The notes under the pieces were generated by a model. The model ran no database searches, was not told the origin of the DNA, and worked only from the letters and a program-made list of their open reading frames with translations. Position numbers and translations under genes: made by a program. From Alkaliphilus transvaalensis ATCC 700919 (lineage in GTDB: Bacteria > Bacillota > Clostridia > Peptostreptococcales > Natronincolaceae), in contig NZ_JHYF01000003.1 of the NCBI RefSeq assembly GCF_000621485.1, forward strand, positions 186,001 to 250,000: a DNA stretch of 64,000 nt, in the 5' to 3' direction. How positions within the stretch are numbered: the first letter of the stretch is position 1; each line of letters starts with the position of its first letter. Shown here in pieces: positions 37,358 to 45,389 of this stretch.

Positions 37358-38221
37358 GTGAAACATTTAAAATACAAAACAATCATCGAATACGTAGGAA
37401 TAACCGTTGGAGCAGCACTTATGGCCTTAGCACTAAACTTTTTCCTAGAGCCTAATACAATTGCCCCAGGAGGGGTAACAGGGTTTGCCATCGTTCTATA
37501 TAGAGCAATGGGAATTCCCATTGACTTAACTAACCTAGCAATAAATATTCCTCTTTTTATTGCAGGTATACTTATTTTAGGAGGGGTATTTGGCGTTAAA
37601 ACAGCCTATGCCACCTTAATGCTTTCAGCATTTATAAGATTATTTATTATTTTGTTTGGTCATGGGTTTATTGTTACTCAAGACCTTCTATTGGCAAGTA
37701 TTTATGGTGGACTGATTATGGGTATTGGTCTGGGCGTGATTTTTCTATATGGTGGAACTACTGGTGGAACAGATCTGGCAGGAGCAATTTTAAATAAGTA
37801 CTTTCCGTCAATCAGTACAGCTAAAATGATGATGATCTTAGACTTAATTATTGTTGCTGCAGCAGGAATTGTTGGTCGAAATGTAGAAACGGCCCTTTAT
37901 TCTGTTATTGCCCTGTATATATTAGTTAAAATTGCAGATTTTATTGTAGAGGGACTGTCTTATGCAAAGGCCTTCTATATCATCTCTAATACATCAGAAG
38001 AGATTGGTAAAAAAATTATGATGGAAATTGGTAGAGGGGTAACTGTTTTAGAGGGTAGAGGTATGTATACAGGTAACCAGAGGGATGTACTACTTTGTGT
38101 AGTGAATCGAGCACAGGTAGCTAAGTTAAAAGAAATTGTTTATAGCGTTGATAACAGAGCTTTTATCATGATTACGACAATTCATGAAGTTCTTGGTGAA
38201 GGCTTTAAAGAAATAAAATAG
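37358..38221 (+). CDS. YitT family membrane protein (DUF2179)
   Basis: 287 residues. Five hydrophobic helices up to about 195, then a soluble C-terminal DUF2179 domain (about 200-287). Features: EPNTIAPGGVTGFAIV near 31-46, GGTTGGTDLAG near 129-139, TVLEGRGMYTG and VDNRAFIMITTIHEVLGEGF in the tail. Substrate of this family is unknown. GTG start follows GGAGAGGTG. Transketolase follows 27 bp later. Confidence 0.9.
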   Translation: MKHLKYKTIIEYVGITVGAALMALALNFFLEPNTIAPGGVTGFAIVLYRAMGIPIDLTNLAINIPLFIAGILILGGVFGVKTAYATLMLSAFIRLFIILFGHGFIVTQDLLLASIYGGLIMGIGLGVIFLYGGTTGGTDLAGAILNKYFPSISTAKMMMILDLIIVAAAGIVGRNVETALYSVIALYILVKIADFIVEGLSYAKAFYIISNTSEEIGKKIMMEIGRGVTVLEGRGMYTGNQRDVLLCVVNRAQVAKLKEIVYSVDNRAFIMITTIHEVLGEGFKEIK

Positions 38222-38248
38222 AAAAAAGTATTGGAGGAGAAATATTTC

Positions 38249-39070
38249 ATGAAGGACTATCAGTTACTTAAGGAAACAGCAACAAATGTTAGAAGAAACA
38301 TTATTGAAATGTTACACGAAGCAGGTTCTGGACATCCAGGAGGTTCATTATCGGCGGCAGATATCTTAACAGTACTTTATTTCCACGAAATGAAGGTGGA
38401 CCCTCAAAACCCAAAGATGGAGGACCGAGACCGTTTTGTACTGTCTAAGGGCCATGCTGCTCCTGTTCTATATTCAACATTAGCAGAAAAAGGCTTTTTC
38501 CCTAAGGAAGAACTACTTAAACTTAGAAAAATAGATGCTATGCTTCAGGGGCATCCTGATATGAAAGGGACTCCTGGGGTAGAAATGTCCACAGGTTCTT
38601 TAGGGCAAGGTTTCTCTTCAGCTGCAGGTATGGCAATGGGGGCTAGGTTAGATGGAAAGTCTTCTAGAGTATACGCATTATTAGGAGACGGAGAGTTACA
38701 AGAAGGCCTTGTTTGGGAAACAACGATGGCAGCTGCCCACTACAAATTAGATAACTTAACAGCTTTTATTGACTACAATGGTTTACAAATTGATGGACCA
38801 AATAAAGAAGTAATGGGAATAGATCCGATAGCAGATAAATTTATGGCCTTTGGATGGCATGTAATCGAGATTGATGGACATAACTTTGAAGAAATAATCA
38901 ATGCTATTGAAGAAGCCAAAGCTACAAAAGGAAAGCCAACTGTAATTGTGGCTAAGACAATTAAAGGAAAAGGTGTTTCCTTTATGGAAAATCAAGTAGG
39001 TTGGCATGGAAATGCTCCTAAGAAAGAGGACGCTGACAAGGCATTAATGGAATTAGGAGGGGAAAAGTAA
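38249..39070 (+). CDS. Transketolase, N-terminal (TPP-binding) subunit
   Basis: Half of a split transketolase, pentose phosphate pathway. 273 residues with [13 protein letters not shown] and the ThDP motif GDGELQEG...N ([14 protein letters not shown] near 144-157, DYNGLQIDG near 175-183). KGHAAP is the active-site His loop. ATG 38249 follows GGAGGAG by 9 bp; TTG 38231 would lie in the site. The stop overlaps the C-terminal subunit's start by one base, so the two are made together. Confidence 0.93.
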   Translation: MKDYQLLKETATNVRRNIIEMLHEAGSGHPGGSLSAADILTVLYFHEMKVDPQNPKMEDRDRFVLSKGHAAPVLYSTLAEKGFFPKEELLKLRKIDAMLQGHPDMKGTPGVEMSTGSLGQGFSSAAGMAMGARLDGKSSRVYALLGDGELQEGLVWETTMAAAHYKLDNLTAFIDYNGLQIDGPNKEVMGIDPIADKFMAFGWHVIEIDGHNFEEIINAIEEAKATKGKPTVIVAKTIKGKGVSFMENQVGWHGNAPKKEDADKALMELGGEK

Positions 39071-40005
39071 TGAGTAAAAAGATCGCTACTAGAGATGCAT
39101 ATGGAGAGGTTCTTGTTGAATTAGGAAAAGAAAACGATAAAATCGTTGTACTAGATGCAGACTTATCAAAATCTACTAAAACCCATGATTTTAGCAAAGC
39201 TTTTCCAGAAAGATTCTTTAATATAGGAATAGCAGAACAAAACTTAATGGGTATGGCAGCTGGTTTGTCAACAACTGGGAAAATTCCCTTTGCCAGTACC
39301 TTTGCAATGTTTGCTACAGGAAGGGCCTTTGAAATAATAAGAAATTCAATAGGCTATCCTAAATTAAATGTAAAAATTTGTGCAACCCATGCAGGAATTA
39401 CTGTTGGAGAAGATGGAGCTTCCCATCAAGCCTTAGAGGATATTGCGTGCATGAGGGTTATTCCTAATATGACAGTGATCGTTCCTGCCGACGGTGTAGA
39501 GACAAAAGCTGCAATTAGAGCTATTACTGAATACAATGGACCTGTATACGTGAGAATGGGTAGGTCAGGCGTACCAGTTTTAAATGATGAAAATACATAT
39601 AAATTTGAAATTGGTAAAGGGGTTCAGTTAAAGGAAGGTAATGATGTAACAATTATAGCAACTGGAATCATGGTAAGTAAGGCTATGGAGGCAGCTGAAA
39701 AACTAGCAGTAGAAGGTATTAATGCTAGAGTTGTAAACATCCATACAATCAAGCCAATTGATACAGATATGATTATAAAGGCTGCAAAGGAAACTGGAGC
39801 AATTGTTACTGTAGAAGAACATAACGTTATCGGTGGATTAGGATCAGCTGTTGCAGAGGTTTTAGTAGAACATTATCCAGCACCAATGAAAAGAATCGGT
39901 ACACAAGATACCTTTGGTGAATCTGGAAAACCAGATGAATTATTAGAGAAGTACGGATTAACAGCTGATGCTATCGTTGATGTAGCAAAGTCAATGAAAA
40001 AATAA
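39070..40005 (+). CDS. Transketolase, C-terminal subunit
   Basis: Pairs with the preceding gene to give an active enzyme. 311 residues of pyrimidine-binding and C-terminal domains. FNIGIAEQNLMGMAAGL (near 51-67) carries the catalytic Glu. The transketolase C domain (VTIIATGIMVSKAMEAAEKL, near 194-213) follows. The gene pair is common in clostridia. A strong terminator closes it. Confidence 0.93.
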   Translation: MSKKIATRDAYGEVLVELGKENDKIVVLDADLSKSTKTHDFSKAFPERFFNIGIAEQNLMGMAAGLSTTGKIPFASTFAMFATGRAFEIIRNSIGYPKLNVKICATHAGITVGEDGASHQALEDIACMRVIPNMTVIVPADGVETKAAIRAITEYNGPVYVRMGRSGVPVLNDENTYKFEIGKGVQLKEGNDVTIIATGIMVSKAMEAAEKLAVEGINARVVNIHTIKPIDTDMIIKAAKETGAIVTVEEHNVIGGLGSAVAEVLVEHYPAPMKRIGTQDTFGESGKPDELLEKYGLTADAIVDVAKSMKK

Positions 40006-40085
40006 AGTTATATATTTTGCTTCTTAATTAAATTTTTTAGCTTTAAATTTACTTGATACTTTATATAAATAAATCAATTTTACTT

Positions 40086-40110
40086 AAAAGGAGCTTAGGC
40101 TCCTTTTTTT
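40086..40110 (+). terminator. Terminator after transketolase
   Basis: AAAGGAGC/GCTCCTTT stem with TTAG loop and a T7 run. Confidence 0.85.
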
Positions 40111-40172
40111 CAAGGTAAGTTTAAATAGTTTAAATTTGTAATTGCTACAGATCATGAGAAGGAGAATGTAGT

Positions 40173-42146
40173 ATGAAACCGATATTAATTATTGCCCCCC
40201 ACACTAAAATTAAAAATGATGCCGAGAAAGTGGCTAAAGACTACGATGACGTAGCGGTAGAATTAGCACTTTTAGATCATGCGATTGAAGTTGTGGGACG
40301 TAGAGAAAAAGAAGGGGTAGAAGCAATCATATCAAGAGGTGGCACCGCCAGAGTTATAAAAAAATCAGTGCCATCAATACCGGTTATTGAGATAAAGGTC
40401 TCTCCCTATGATTTGATTCAAGCTATCCATGAGTCGAAAAAATATGGGAATAACATTTGTATTATTGGTTTTGATGATATGATTGAGGGCATACAAATGA
40501 TTGGTTCTATATTAGACGCTAACCTAAAGGTATATCATATTAAAAATGAAGAAGATGGCGAAGGGTATATAAGGCATTTACTAAGTACTGGTGAGAAGAT
40601 TGATGCTCTACTGGGGGGGACAGTTGCTGAAAAAATTGCATTAAAATATAATATTCCTACAGTTAGTCTAGAAACAAGCCCACAAGCCATAGACCAAAGT
40701 ATACAAGAAGCAAGAGAAATCATTAGAATTGCCCGTAAAGAAAGGGAAAAAACCCAACAATTTAAAGCAATTTTGCAATGTATTAGTGAAGGGGTTATCT
40801 CGATAGATCAAGATGAAAAAATTACTACATTTAACTCAGCGGCTGAGAAAATGTTTGGAATTAAAAGTAGAGAAGCGATGGGGAAGTCAATTGATCAGCT
40901 TTCTTCTAATTTAAAACTTGCTACTGTAGTAAAAGCAAATAGTCCTAAACTTGGAGAAGTGATACAGATAGGAAGAACTCAAGTTTTAACCAATCAAGTC
41001 CCCATACTTTTAAAGAGCCAGACGGTGGGAGCAGTCGCTACCTTTCAAGATATAACGAAAATTAAAGAATATGAAGAGCAAATTAGGTCAAATCTATTGC
41101 ATAAAGGTCATGTGGCTAAATACAGTTTTTCAAAGATTATAGGTGAAAGTAAAGTATTAATGAAAACCATAGAAAATGCAAGAAAGTATGCTAAACATGA
41201 TAGTACAGTCTTAATTGTAGGTGGCAGTGGAACAGGAAAAGAGATGTTTGCCCAGAGCATCCATCTAGAAAGCCAGCGGAAAAATATGCCCTTTGTAGCA
41301 GTAAATTGTGGAGCCATTCCAGAAAGCTTGTTAGAGAGTGAACTTTTTGGTTATGAAGAAGGTGCTTTTACAGGAGCTAAAAAAGCTGGTAGAACAGGAC
41401 TTTTCACAGAAGCCCATGGGGGAACCATATTTTTAGATGAGATAGGGGAAATGAGCATTGAATTACAAAGTAGACTTTTAAGGGTAATTCAAGAAAGAGA
41501 AATCAGACCAGTTGGCTCAAATAAAGTGATTCCAATAGATATTCGTATTATTGCGGCTACTAATAAAGATCTTTTAATGGAAATAGAAGCAGGTAAGTTT
41601 AGAAGAGACTTGTATTATAGATTAAACATATTGAAATTAAGAATACCATCTTTAATAGAACGAAAAGAAGATATTAAATTATTAAGTCAATATTTTATAA
41701 ATAGCTTTTCTTCTAAACTAGCTAAGAAGATAGAGATTGCAGAGGATGCAATAGCAGAACTATATAGGCACGATTGGCCGGGCAATGTAAGGGAATTGGA
41801 AAATGTAATTGAAAGACTTGTGGTTTTAAACGATAATATCATTACAAAACAAGAGGTTGAAGAAATCTTAGAAGAATATGTCCCTGTCCCTTTAAATAGT
41901 AAAAACCACAATATAAATCAGACTATAAATAGTTTTAAAAATGCCACTATAAATTATTCTAAAAACGATGCTAATAACTATTTTAACAATGAAGATGAAA
42001 GGGATTCCCTTGAAGAAGTGAAACAGAGACATATTTATCATATCTTATCGGAATGCAAAGGGAACCAATCTTTAGCAGCAAAAAGATTAGGGATCAGCAG
42101 AACCCATTTGTGGCGAATCTTAAATGATTATCAGCGTAAAAAATAA
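40173..42146 (+). CDS. Sigma-54-dependent activator with PrpR-type sensor domain
   Basis: 657 residues. A PrpR_N domain (about 1-185) senses a small acid in relatives such as the propionate regulator PrpR; a PAS domain follows (about 195-310). The AAA+ part has Walker A GGSGTGKE near 350 and the sigma-54 contact loop GAFTGA at 397-402. A Fis-like helix-turn-helix (GNQSLAAKRLGISRTHLWRI) ends it at about 630-650. It lies 0.65 kb upstream of the hydratase pair, whose promoter is of sigma-54 type, so that pair is the expected target. Effector unknown. Confidence 0.93.
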   Translation: MKPILIIAPHTKIKNDAEKVAKDYDDVAVELALLDHAIEVVGRREKEGVEAIISRGGTARVIKKSVPSIPVIEIKVSPYDLIQAIHESKKYGNNICIIGFDDMIEGIQMIGSILDANLKVYHIKNEEDGEGYIRHLLSTGEKIDALLGGTVAEKIALKYNIPTVSLETSPQAIDQSIQEAREIIRIARKEREKTQQFKAILQCISEGVISIDQDEKITTFNSAAEKMFGIKSREAMGKSIDQLSSNLKLATVVKANSPKLGEVIQIGRTQVLTNQVPILLKSQTVGAVATFQDITKIKEYEEQIRSNLLHKGHVAKYSFSKIIGESKVLMKTIENARKYAKHDSTVLIVGGSGTGKEMFAQSIHLESQRKNMPFVAVNCGAIPESLLESELFGYEEGAFTGAKKAGRTGLFTEAHGGTIFLDEIGEMSIELQSRLLRVIQEREIRPVGSNKVIPIDIRIIAATNKDLLMEIEAGKFRRDLYYRLNILKLRIPSLIERKEDIKLLSQYFINSFSSKLAKKIEIAEDAIAELYRHDWPGNVRELENVIERLVVLNDNIITKQEVEEILEEYVPVPLNSKNHNINQTINSFKNATINYSKNDANNYFNNEDERDSLEEVKQRHIYHILSECKGNQSLAAKRLGISRTHLWRILNDYQRKK

Positions 42147-42187
42147 TTTATTCAGAAACAAACCCATAAGTAGTATAGGTGTTGATG

Positions 42188-42235
42188 AAACTGATACAAA
42201 ATGTAACAATCGAAACCTTATGTATCAGTTTTTTT
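42188..42235 (+). terminator. Terminator after sigma-54 activator
   Basis: 11-bp stem AAACTGATACA/TGTATCAGTTT with 22-nt loop and a T7 run. Confidence 0.85.
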
Positions 42236-42259
42236 CATTGCATTAATTTATATTTGAGG

Positions 42260-42306
42260 AAATTGCATAATACCATAAATCCGAATTTATATTCGTTTTA
42301 TGCAAA
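42260..42306. repeat. 47-nt palindromic repeat, left end of MITE-like element
   Basis: AAATTGCATAATACCATA at left and TTTATGCAAA at right. The left 16 bases match the reverse of the 35419-35466 copy almost fully. Confidence 0.7.
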
Positions 42307-42351
42307 GGTGAAAGCTGAGTCGTGCATTGTGAAAAGCAGATGGCCGAAAGC

Positions 42352-42381
42352 TTAGATTTCGAGGCAGTCGCTTTGTTATAA
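42352..42381 (+). repeat. Copy of a 30-nt dispersed repeat
   Basis: Two mismatches to the reverse complement of 14872-14901. Here it lies inside the MITE-like element. Confidence 0.7.
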
Positions 42382-42490
42382 ACCTTTATACTAACACCAA
42401 ATGTTTATAATTATAATATTGAACTGTTAGTATGAATGTTTCTAACATCATTTATATTACTCATTGAACACTAAACAGCGAAGTTTTCAT

Positions 42491-42528
42491 TTTGCATTAA
42501 TATAAATTTAATAATAATTATGCAATTT
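42491..42528. repeat. 38-nt palindromic repeat, right end of MITE-like element
   Basis: 34 of 38 positions equal to 31683-31720; its ends are inverted relative to the left-end copy. Confidence 0.7.
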
Positions 42529-42657
42529 CCTCATTTAATTGAAGTGTTGTTTTTTCTCAGAATTAATGTTCTACTCAAAAAATAAAATATTCTGCAAAGT
42601 ATTGATTCTTTCCTGTTTCCATAACTCAAATACAAATTCATAGTTATCATATTGTGC

Positions 42658-42683
42658 CCTTCCTTGATTTTAGAGAGGGAAGG
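42658..42683. promoter_or_regulatory. Possible activator site upstream of the sigma-54 promoter
   Basis: Inverted repeat CCTTCC (42658-42663) and GGAAGG (42678-42683). It lies only about 20-45 bp before the -24 box, closer than most sigma-54 enhancers. Confidence 0.25.
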
Positions 42684-42702
42684 ATGGTACATATTTAAAA
42701 TT

Positions 42703-42718
42703 TGGCATCTTTCTTGCT
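42703..42718 (+). promoter_or_regulatory. Sigma-54 (-24/-12) promoter
   Basis: TGGCATCTTTCTTGCT: GG at 42704-42705 and GC at 42716-42717 with exactly 10 bp between, close to the TGGCAC-N5-TTGC consensus. It is 74 bp before the hydratase start and downstream of a sigma-54 activator gene. Confidence 0.85.
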
Positions 42719-42791
42719 AATATTAATAGTTAATAGATAATTTTGAGATTAATATTGAATAGCTTAAAGATGAACATGAGGAGGGAATCAA

Positions 42792-44063
42792 ATGCATGCA
42801 ATAGAGAAAATATTAGCTAAGGCTGCAGGGAAAGAGAAGGTTGTAGCGGGTGAAATTGTTAATTGTAAGATTGACTTTGCAGAGGTTAATGATCTATACC
42901 TACAAACCGTCTATTCATTTTATGAAATGGGAGGAAAGAAAGTTTGGGATCGAGAAAAAGTGACTTTTGTCTTCGATCATTATTCACCAGCACCAACAAT
43001 AAAGACTGCCCAAATTCATAAGGAAATGAGGGACTTTGCGAAAGAGCAGAATTTAAAGTATCACTTTGATATTAATACTGGAGTATGCCATCAAGTAATG
43101 CCAGAAGCAGGAGTTGTTTGGCCGGGGATGATTCTTGTTGCCACAGATTCCCATACAACTACCCATGGAGCCTTTGGTGCTTTTGGTACAGGCTTAGGGG
43201 CTACCGATATGGCTACAGTCTTAATTTCTGGTGAGTTGTGGTTTAGAGTGCCAGAAGTGATGAAGATTGAATTAAATGGTCAGCTTTCTCAAGGCGTATA
43301 TGCAAAGGATGTGATCTTGCATATACTAGGACAGCTTAAGGCAGATGCAGCGGTATATAAAGCCATCGAATTTTCAGGAAGTTATGTAGATGACCTCGAC
43401 GTAGCCGACAGAATGACAATCTGCAATATGGCTGTGGAAATGGGAGCCAAAACCGCCTATATGAAACCTAATTCCAAGGTATTAAATTATTTAAGCAAGC
43501 GAACTAATGAAGAATTTATCATCCATGAAACAGACGACGATTATCAATATTCAGACAACTATATCTTTGATGTAAGTCATCTATCCCCCCAATTGGCTGT
43601 GCCCCATAGCGTAGACCATGTGTTTCCGCTAGAAGAGGTAGAAATAGTTAAGGTTAATCAGGCTTTTATAGGTTCATGTACAGGTGGTAGGTTAGAAGAT
43701 ATCGAAGCTGCCTATAAAATACTTCATGGTAAAAAAGTTAATTCAGAAACAAGACTAGTTGTCATTCCAGCATCCAATGAAGTTTTTCAAAATGCAATGC
43801 AGTTAGGTTATGTACAATCGCTTATTGAATCGGGAGCTACTTTTGCAGCAGCCGGTTGTGGGCCCTGTTTAGGTACTCATGCTGGCCTCCTTGCAGATGG
43901 AGAAGTTTGTATTAGTGCAACTAATCGTAATTTCCCTGGTCGTATGGGGAGTACTGGTGCAAAAATATATCTTGCCTCACCAGCCAGTGTTGCAGCAGCA
44001 GCCCTAGTGGGGGAAATTACAGATCCAAGGCAATTACTGAAGGAGGTAGAAGTAAATGCATAA
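42792..44063 (+). CDS. Aconitase/isopropylmalate dehydratase-family large subunit
   Basis: Iron-sulfur hydro-lyase subunit. 423 residues, the length of the short LeuC/HacA/DmdA type. The 4Fe-4S ligands are Cys296 (GSCTGG), Cys356 and Cys359 (GCGPC). DHYSPAPT and the motif DSHTTTHGAFGAFGTGLGATDMA (in two adjoining parts) are intact. Substrate may be isopropylmalate, citramalate, 2,3-dimethylmalate, maleate or similar; no leuA or leuB is near, which speaks against plain leucine synthesis. GAGGAGGG upstream. It overlaps the small-subunit gene by 8 bp. Confidence 0.9.
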   Translation: MHAIEKILAKAAGKEKVVAGEIVNCKIDFAEVNDLYLQTVYSFYEMGGKKVWDREKVTFVFDHYSPAPTIKTAQIHKEMRDFAKEQNLKYHFDINTGVCHQVMPEAGVVWPGMILVATDSHTTTHGAFGAFGTGLGATDMATVLISGELWFRVPEVMKIELNGQLSQGVYAKDVILHILGQLKADAAVYKAIEFSGSYVDDLDVADRMTICNMAVEMGAKTAYMKPNSKVLNYLSKRTNEEFIIHETDDDYQYSDNYIFDVSHLSPQLAVPHSVDHVFPLEEVEIVKVNQAFIGSCTGGRLEDIEAAYKILHGKKVNSETRLVVIPASNEVFQNAMQLGYVQSLIESGATFAAAGCGPCLGTHAGLLADGEVCISATNRNFPGRMGSTGAKIYLASPASVAAAALVGEITDPRQLLKEVEVNA

Positions 44064-44565
44064 AGAAATAACAGGAAAAGCTTTTGTTTTTGGCAAAAAC
44101 ATTGATACCGATCAAATATATCCCGGTAGATATTTAGAACTTGTTAAGCCAGAAGATATTGCAAAACACTGTTTGGAAGGAGCAGACCCAACCTTTGTTG
44201 AGAGGATGACAAAAGGTGATATTGTTGTAGCTGCCACTAACTTTGGATGTGGATCAAGCCGTGAGCACGCTGCTATTACTTTAATTAATGCAGGTGTTAG
44301 TGTTGTTTTAGCAGATTCCTTTGCAAGAATATTTTTTAGAAATGCTACAAATTTAGCCCTTCCTCTTATGGTGGTGCCAGGAATAAGTGAGAAGGTAAAT
44401 GATGAAGATGAATTAGAGGTAAATCTTGAAGCTGGTACTGTATATAACCGTACTACAGGAGAAAAAATTCAAGGAGAAAAAATATCTGAATATGTGATGA
44501 ATATTTTAGAAAATGGAGGAATTAAACCTCTATTTAAGAAAAAAACAGAGACTTCTAATATATAG
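44056..44565 (+). CDS. Aconitase/isopropylmalate dehydratase-family small subunit
   Basis: 169 residues, the swivel domain partner of the preceding protein. Motifs: FGKNIDTDQIYPGRYL (12-27), FGCGSSREHA (near 74-83) and ADSFARIFFRNATN (near 95-108). The substrate-side loop after GR reads YLEL (26-29); in archaeal homologs this tetrapeptide region affects choice between isopropylmalate and homoaconitate, so YLEL may help assign the substrate. Closed by a hairpin. Confidence 0.9.
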   Translation: MHKEITGKAFVFGKNIDTDQIYPGRYLELVKPEDIAKHCLEGADPTFVERMTKGDIVVAATNFGCGSSREHAAITLINAGVSVVLADSFARIFFRNATNLALPLMVVPGISEKVNDEDELEVNLEAGTVYNRTTGEKIQGEKISEYVMNILENGGIKPLFKKKTETSNI

Positions 44566-44641
44566 TTTTGGTGACTAATATTTAATCATTTTTTTATACT
44601 TGTATAATCCATTAATAGAATAAGACGTATTTTTCCACTAT

Positions 44642-44666
44642 AAAGGTCCTTTGGGGGCCTTTTTTA
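44642..44666 (+). terminator. Terminator after hydratase genes
   Basis: AAAGGTCC/GGGCCTTT with a short TTTGG loop, followed by a T run. Confidence 0.7.
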
Positions 44667-44751
44667 GTAAATCTATTGAATATTTCCTCCCCCTGAAGAA
44701 TAAACATAGAAATGAGAAGCCATGAAGAAATAATTGGAAGGGGGGAACTCA

Positions 44752-45231
44752 ATGAATAGAAAAGTAAGATTACCCAAGTTTCCAAGACTTAATTGGAAAT
44801 TATTAATTACTGTTATTGTACTAATTGTTTTAGTTGCGGCCATTACTAGATGCGTACCTAGATTTTTCTCTGGTGGAGAGCAGACTGTAAACTATGTCAT
44901 TGTAGAAGATGAATCAGTACCTGATAGCTTAAAAGAAATTATATCAAGGTATAAGATGTTGGAAAGGGCTCTAGCAACAACAATTGATGACCAAGTCTAT
45001 GTAATAGTAACTAGAGGAGAAAAATTAACCGCTGGATACGAGGTTGATATAGAAAAGATGCAAATCGTTAAGGAAGAAGATGAAGAAAAATTAGTGGTTT
45101 ATGCATTGTTTACTGATCCCAAACAAGGTGAATTAGTTGCACAAGTAATAACCCATCCCTATGTTATTGCTAAAACCGATTTAAAAGAACTGCCTAAAAA
45201 AATTGAATTACAAGCTAGATTTCCTGAATAA
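44752..45231 (+). CDS. Membrane-anchored PrcB-like domain protein
   Basis: 159 residues. A basic N-terminus and one membrane segment (about 17-35), then an extracellular beta-rich domain. YVIVTRGEKLTAGYEVDI and THPYVIAKTD resemble the PrcB C-terminal domain of the Treponema dentilisin protease complex; the homology is by eye and moderate. ATG 44752 follows GGAAGGGGGG by 6 bp, while TTG 44734 is within it. Its role may be in protease or envelope complexes. Confidence 0.6.
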   Translation: MNRKVRLPKFPRLNWKLLITVIVLIVLVAAITRCVPRFFSGGEQTVNYVIVEDESVPDSLKEIISRYKMLERALATTIDDQVYVIVTRGEKLTAGYEVDIEKMQIVKEEDEEKLVVYALFTDPKQGELVAQVITHPYVIAKTDLKELPKKIELQARFPE

Positions 45232-45236
45232 TAGTA

Positions 45237-45272
45237 AAAAGTGACATGGTGAAAATCATGTCATTTTTTTTA
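45237..45272 (+). terminator. Terminator
   Basis: AAAGTGACATG/CATGTCATTTT stem with GTGAAAAT loop and T8. Confidence 0.8.
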
Positions 45273-45389
45273 ATACCAAAACTTAATAATATTGTAATCT
45301 GCTTGTAATGGACATTGTAGGTGGTTGATATATACTAATAAATGATACTTATTTACTTCCAAAAAAGGACAACTAAGGGGGCATTGCCA

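Larger units (their letters stand above)
42255..42533. mobile_element. MITE-like non-autonomous element, 279 bp
   Basis: Bounded by 17-bp perfect inverted repeats TGAGGAAATTGCATAAT (42255-42271) and its complement (42517-42533). Each end is itself a palindromic repeat (42260-42306 and 42491-42528). Inside lie a 30-nt repeat shared with 14872-14901 and a further inverted pair ATACTAACA/TGTTAGTAT (about 42390-42435). No ORF. It is placed between the activator's terminator and the hydratase promoter. No target duplication could be defined by eye. Confidence 0.55.

Noticed and set aside
38249-40005. Transketolase split in two as a frameshifted gene
   Set aside because: The two-gene form is common in clostridia; each half has its own start and complete domains.
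42147-42791. tRNA or known structured RNA in the gap before the hydratase genes
   Set aside because: No cloverleaf, no CCA end and no known RNA motif; the structure is explained better by inverted repeats of a MITE-like element.
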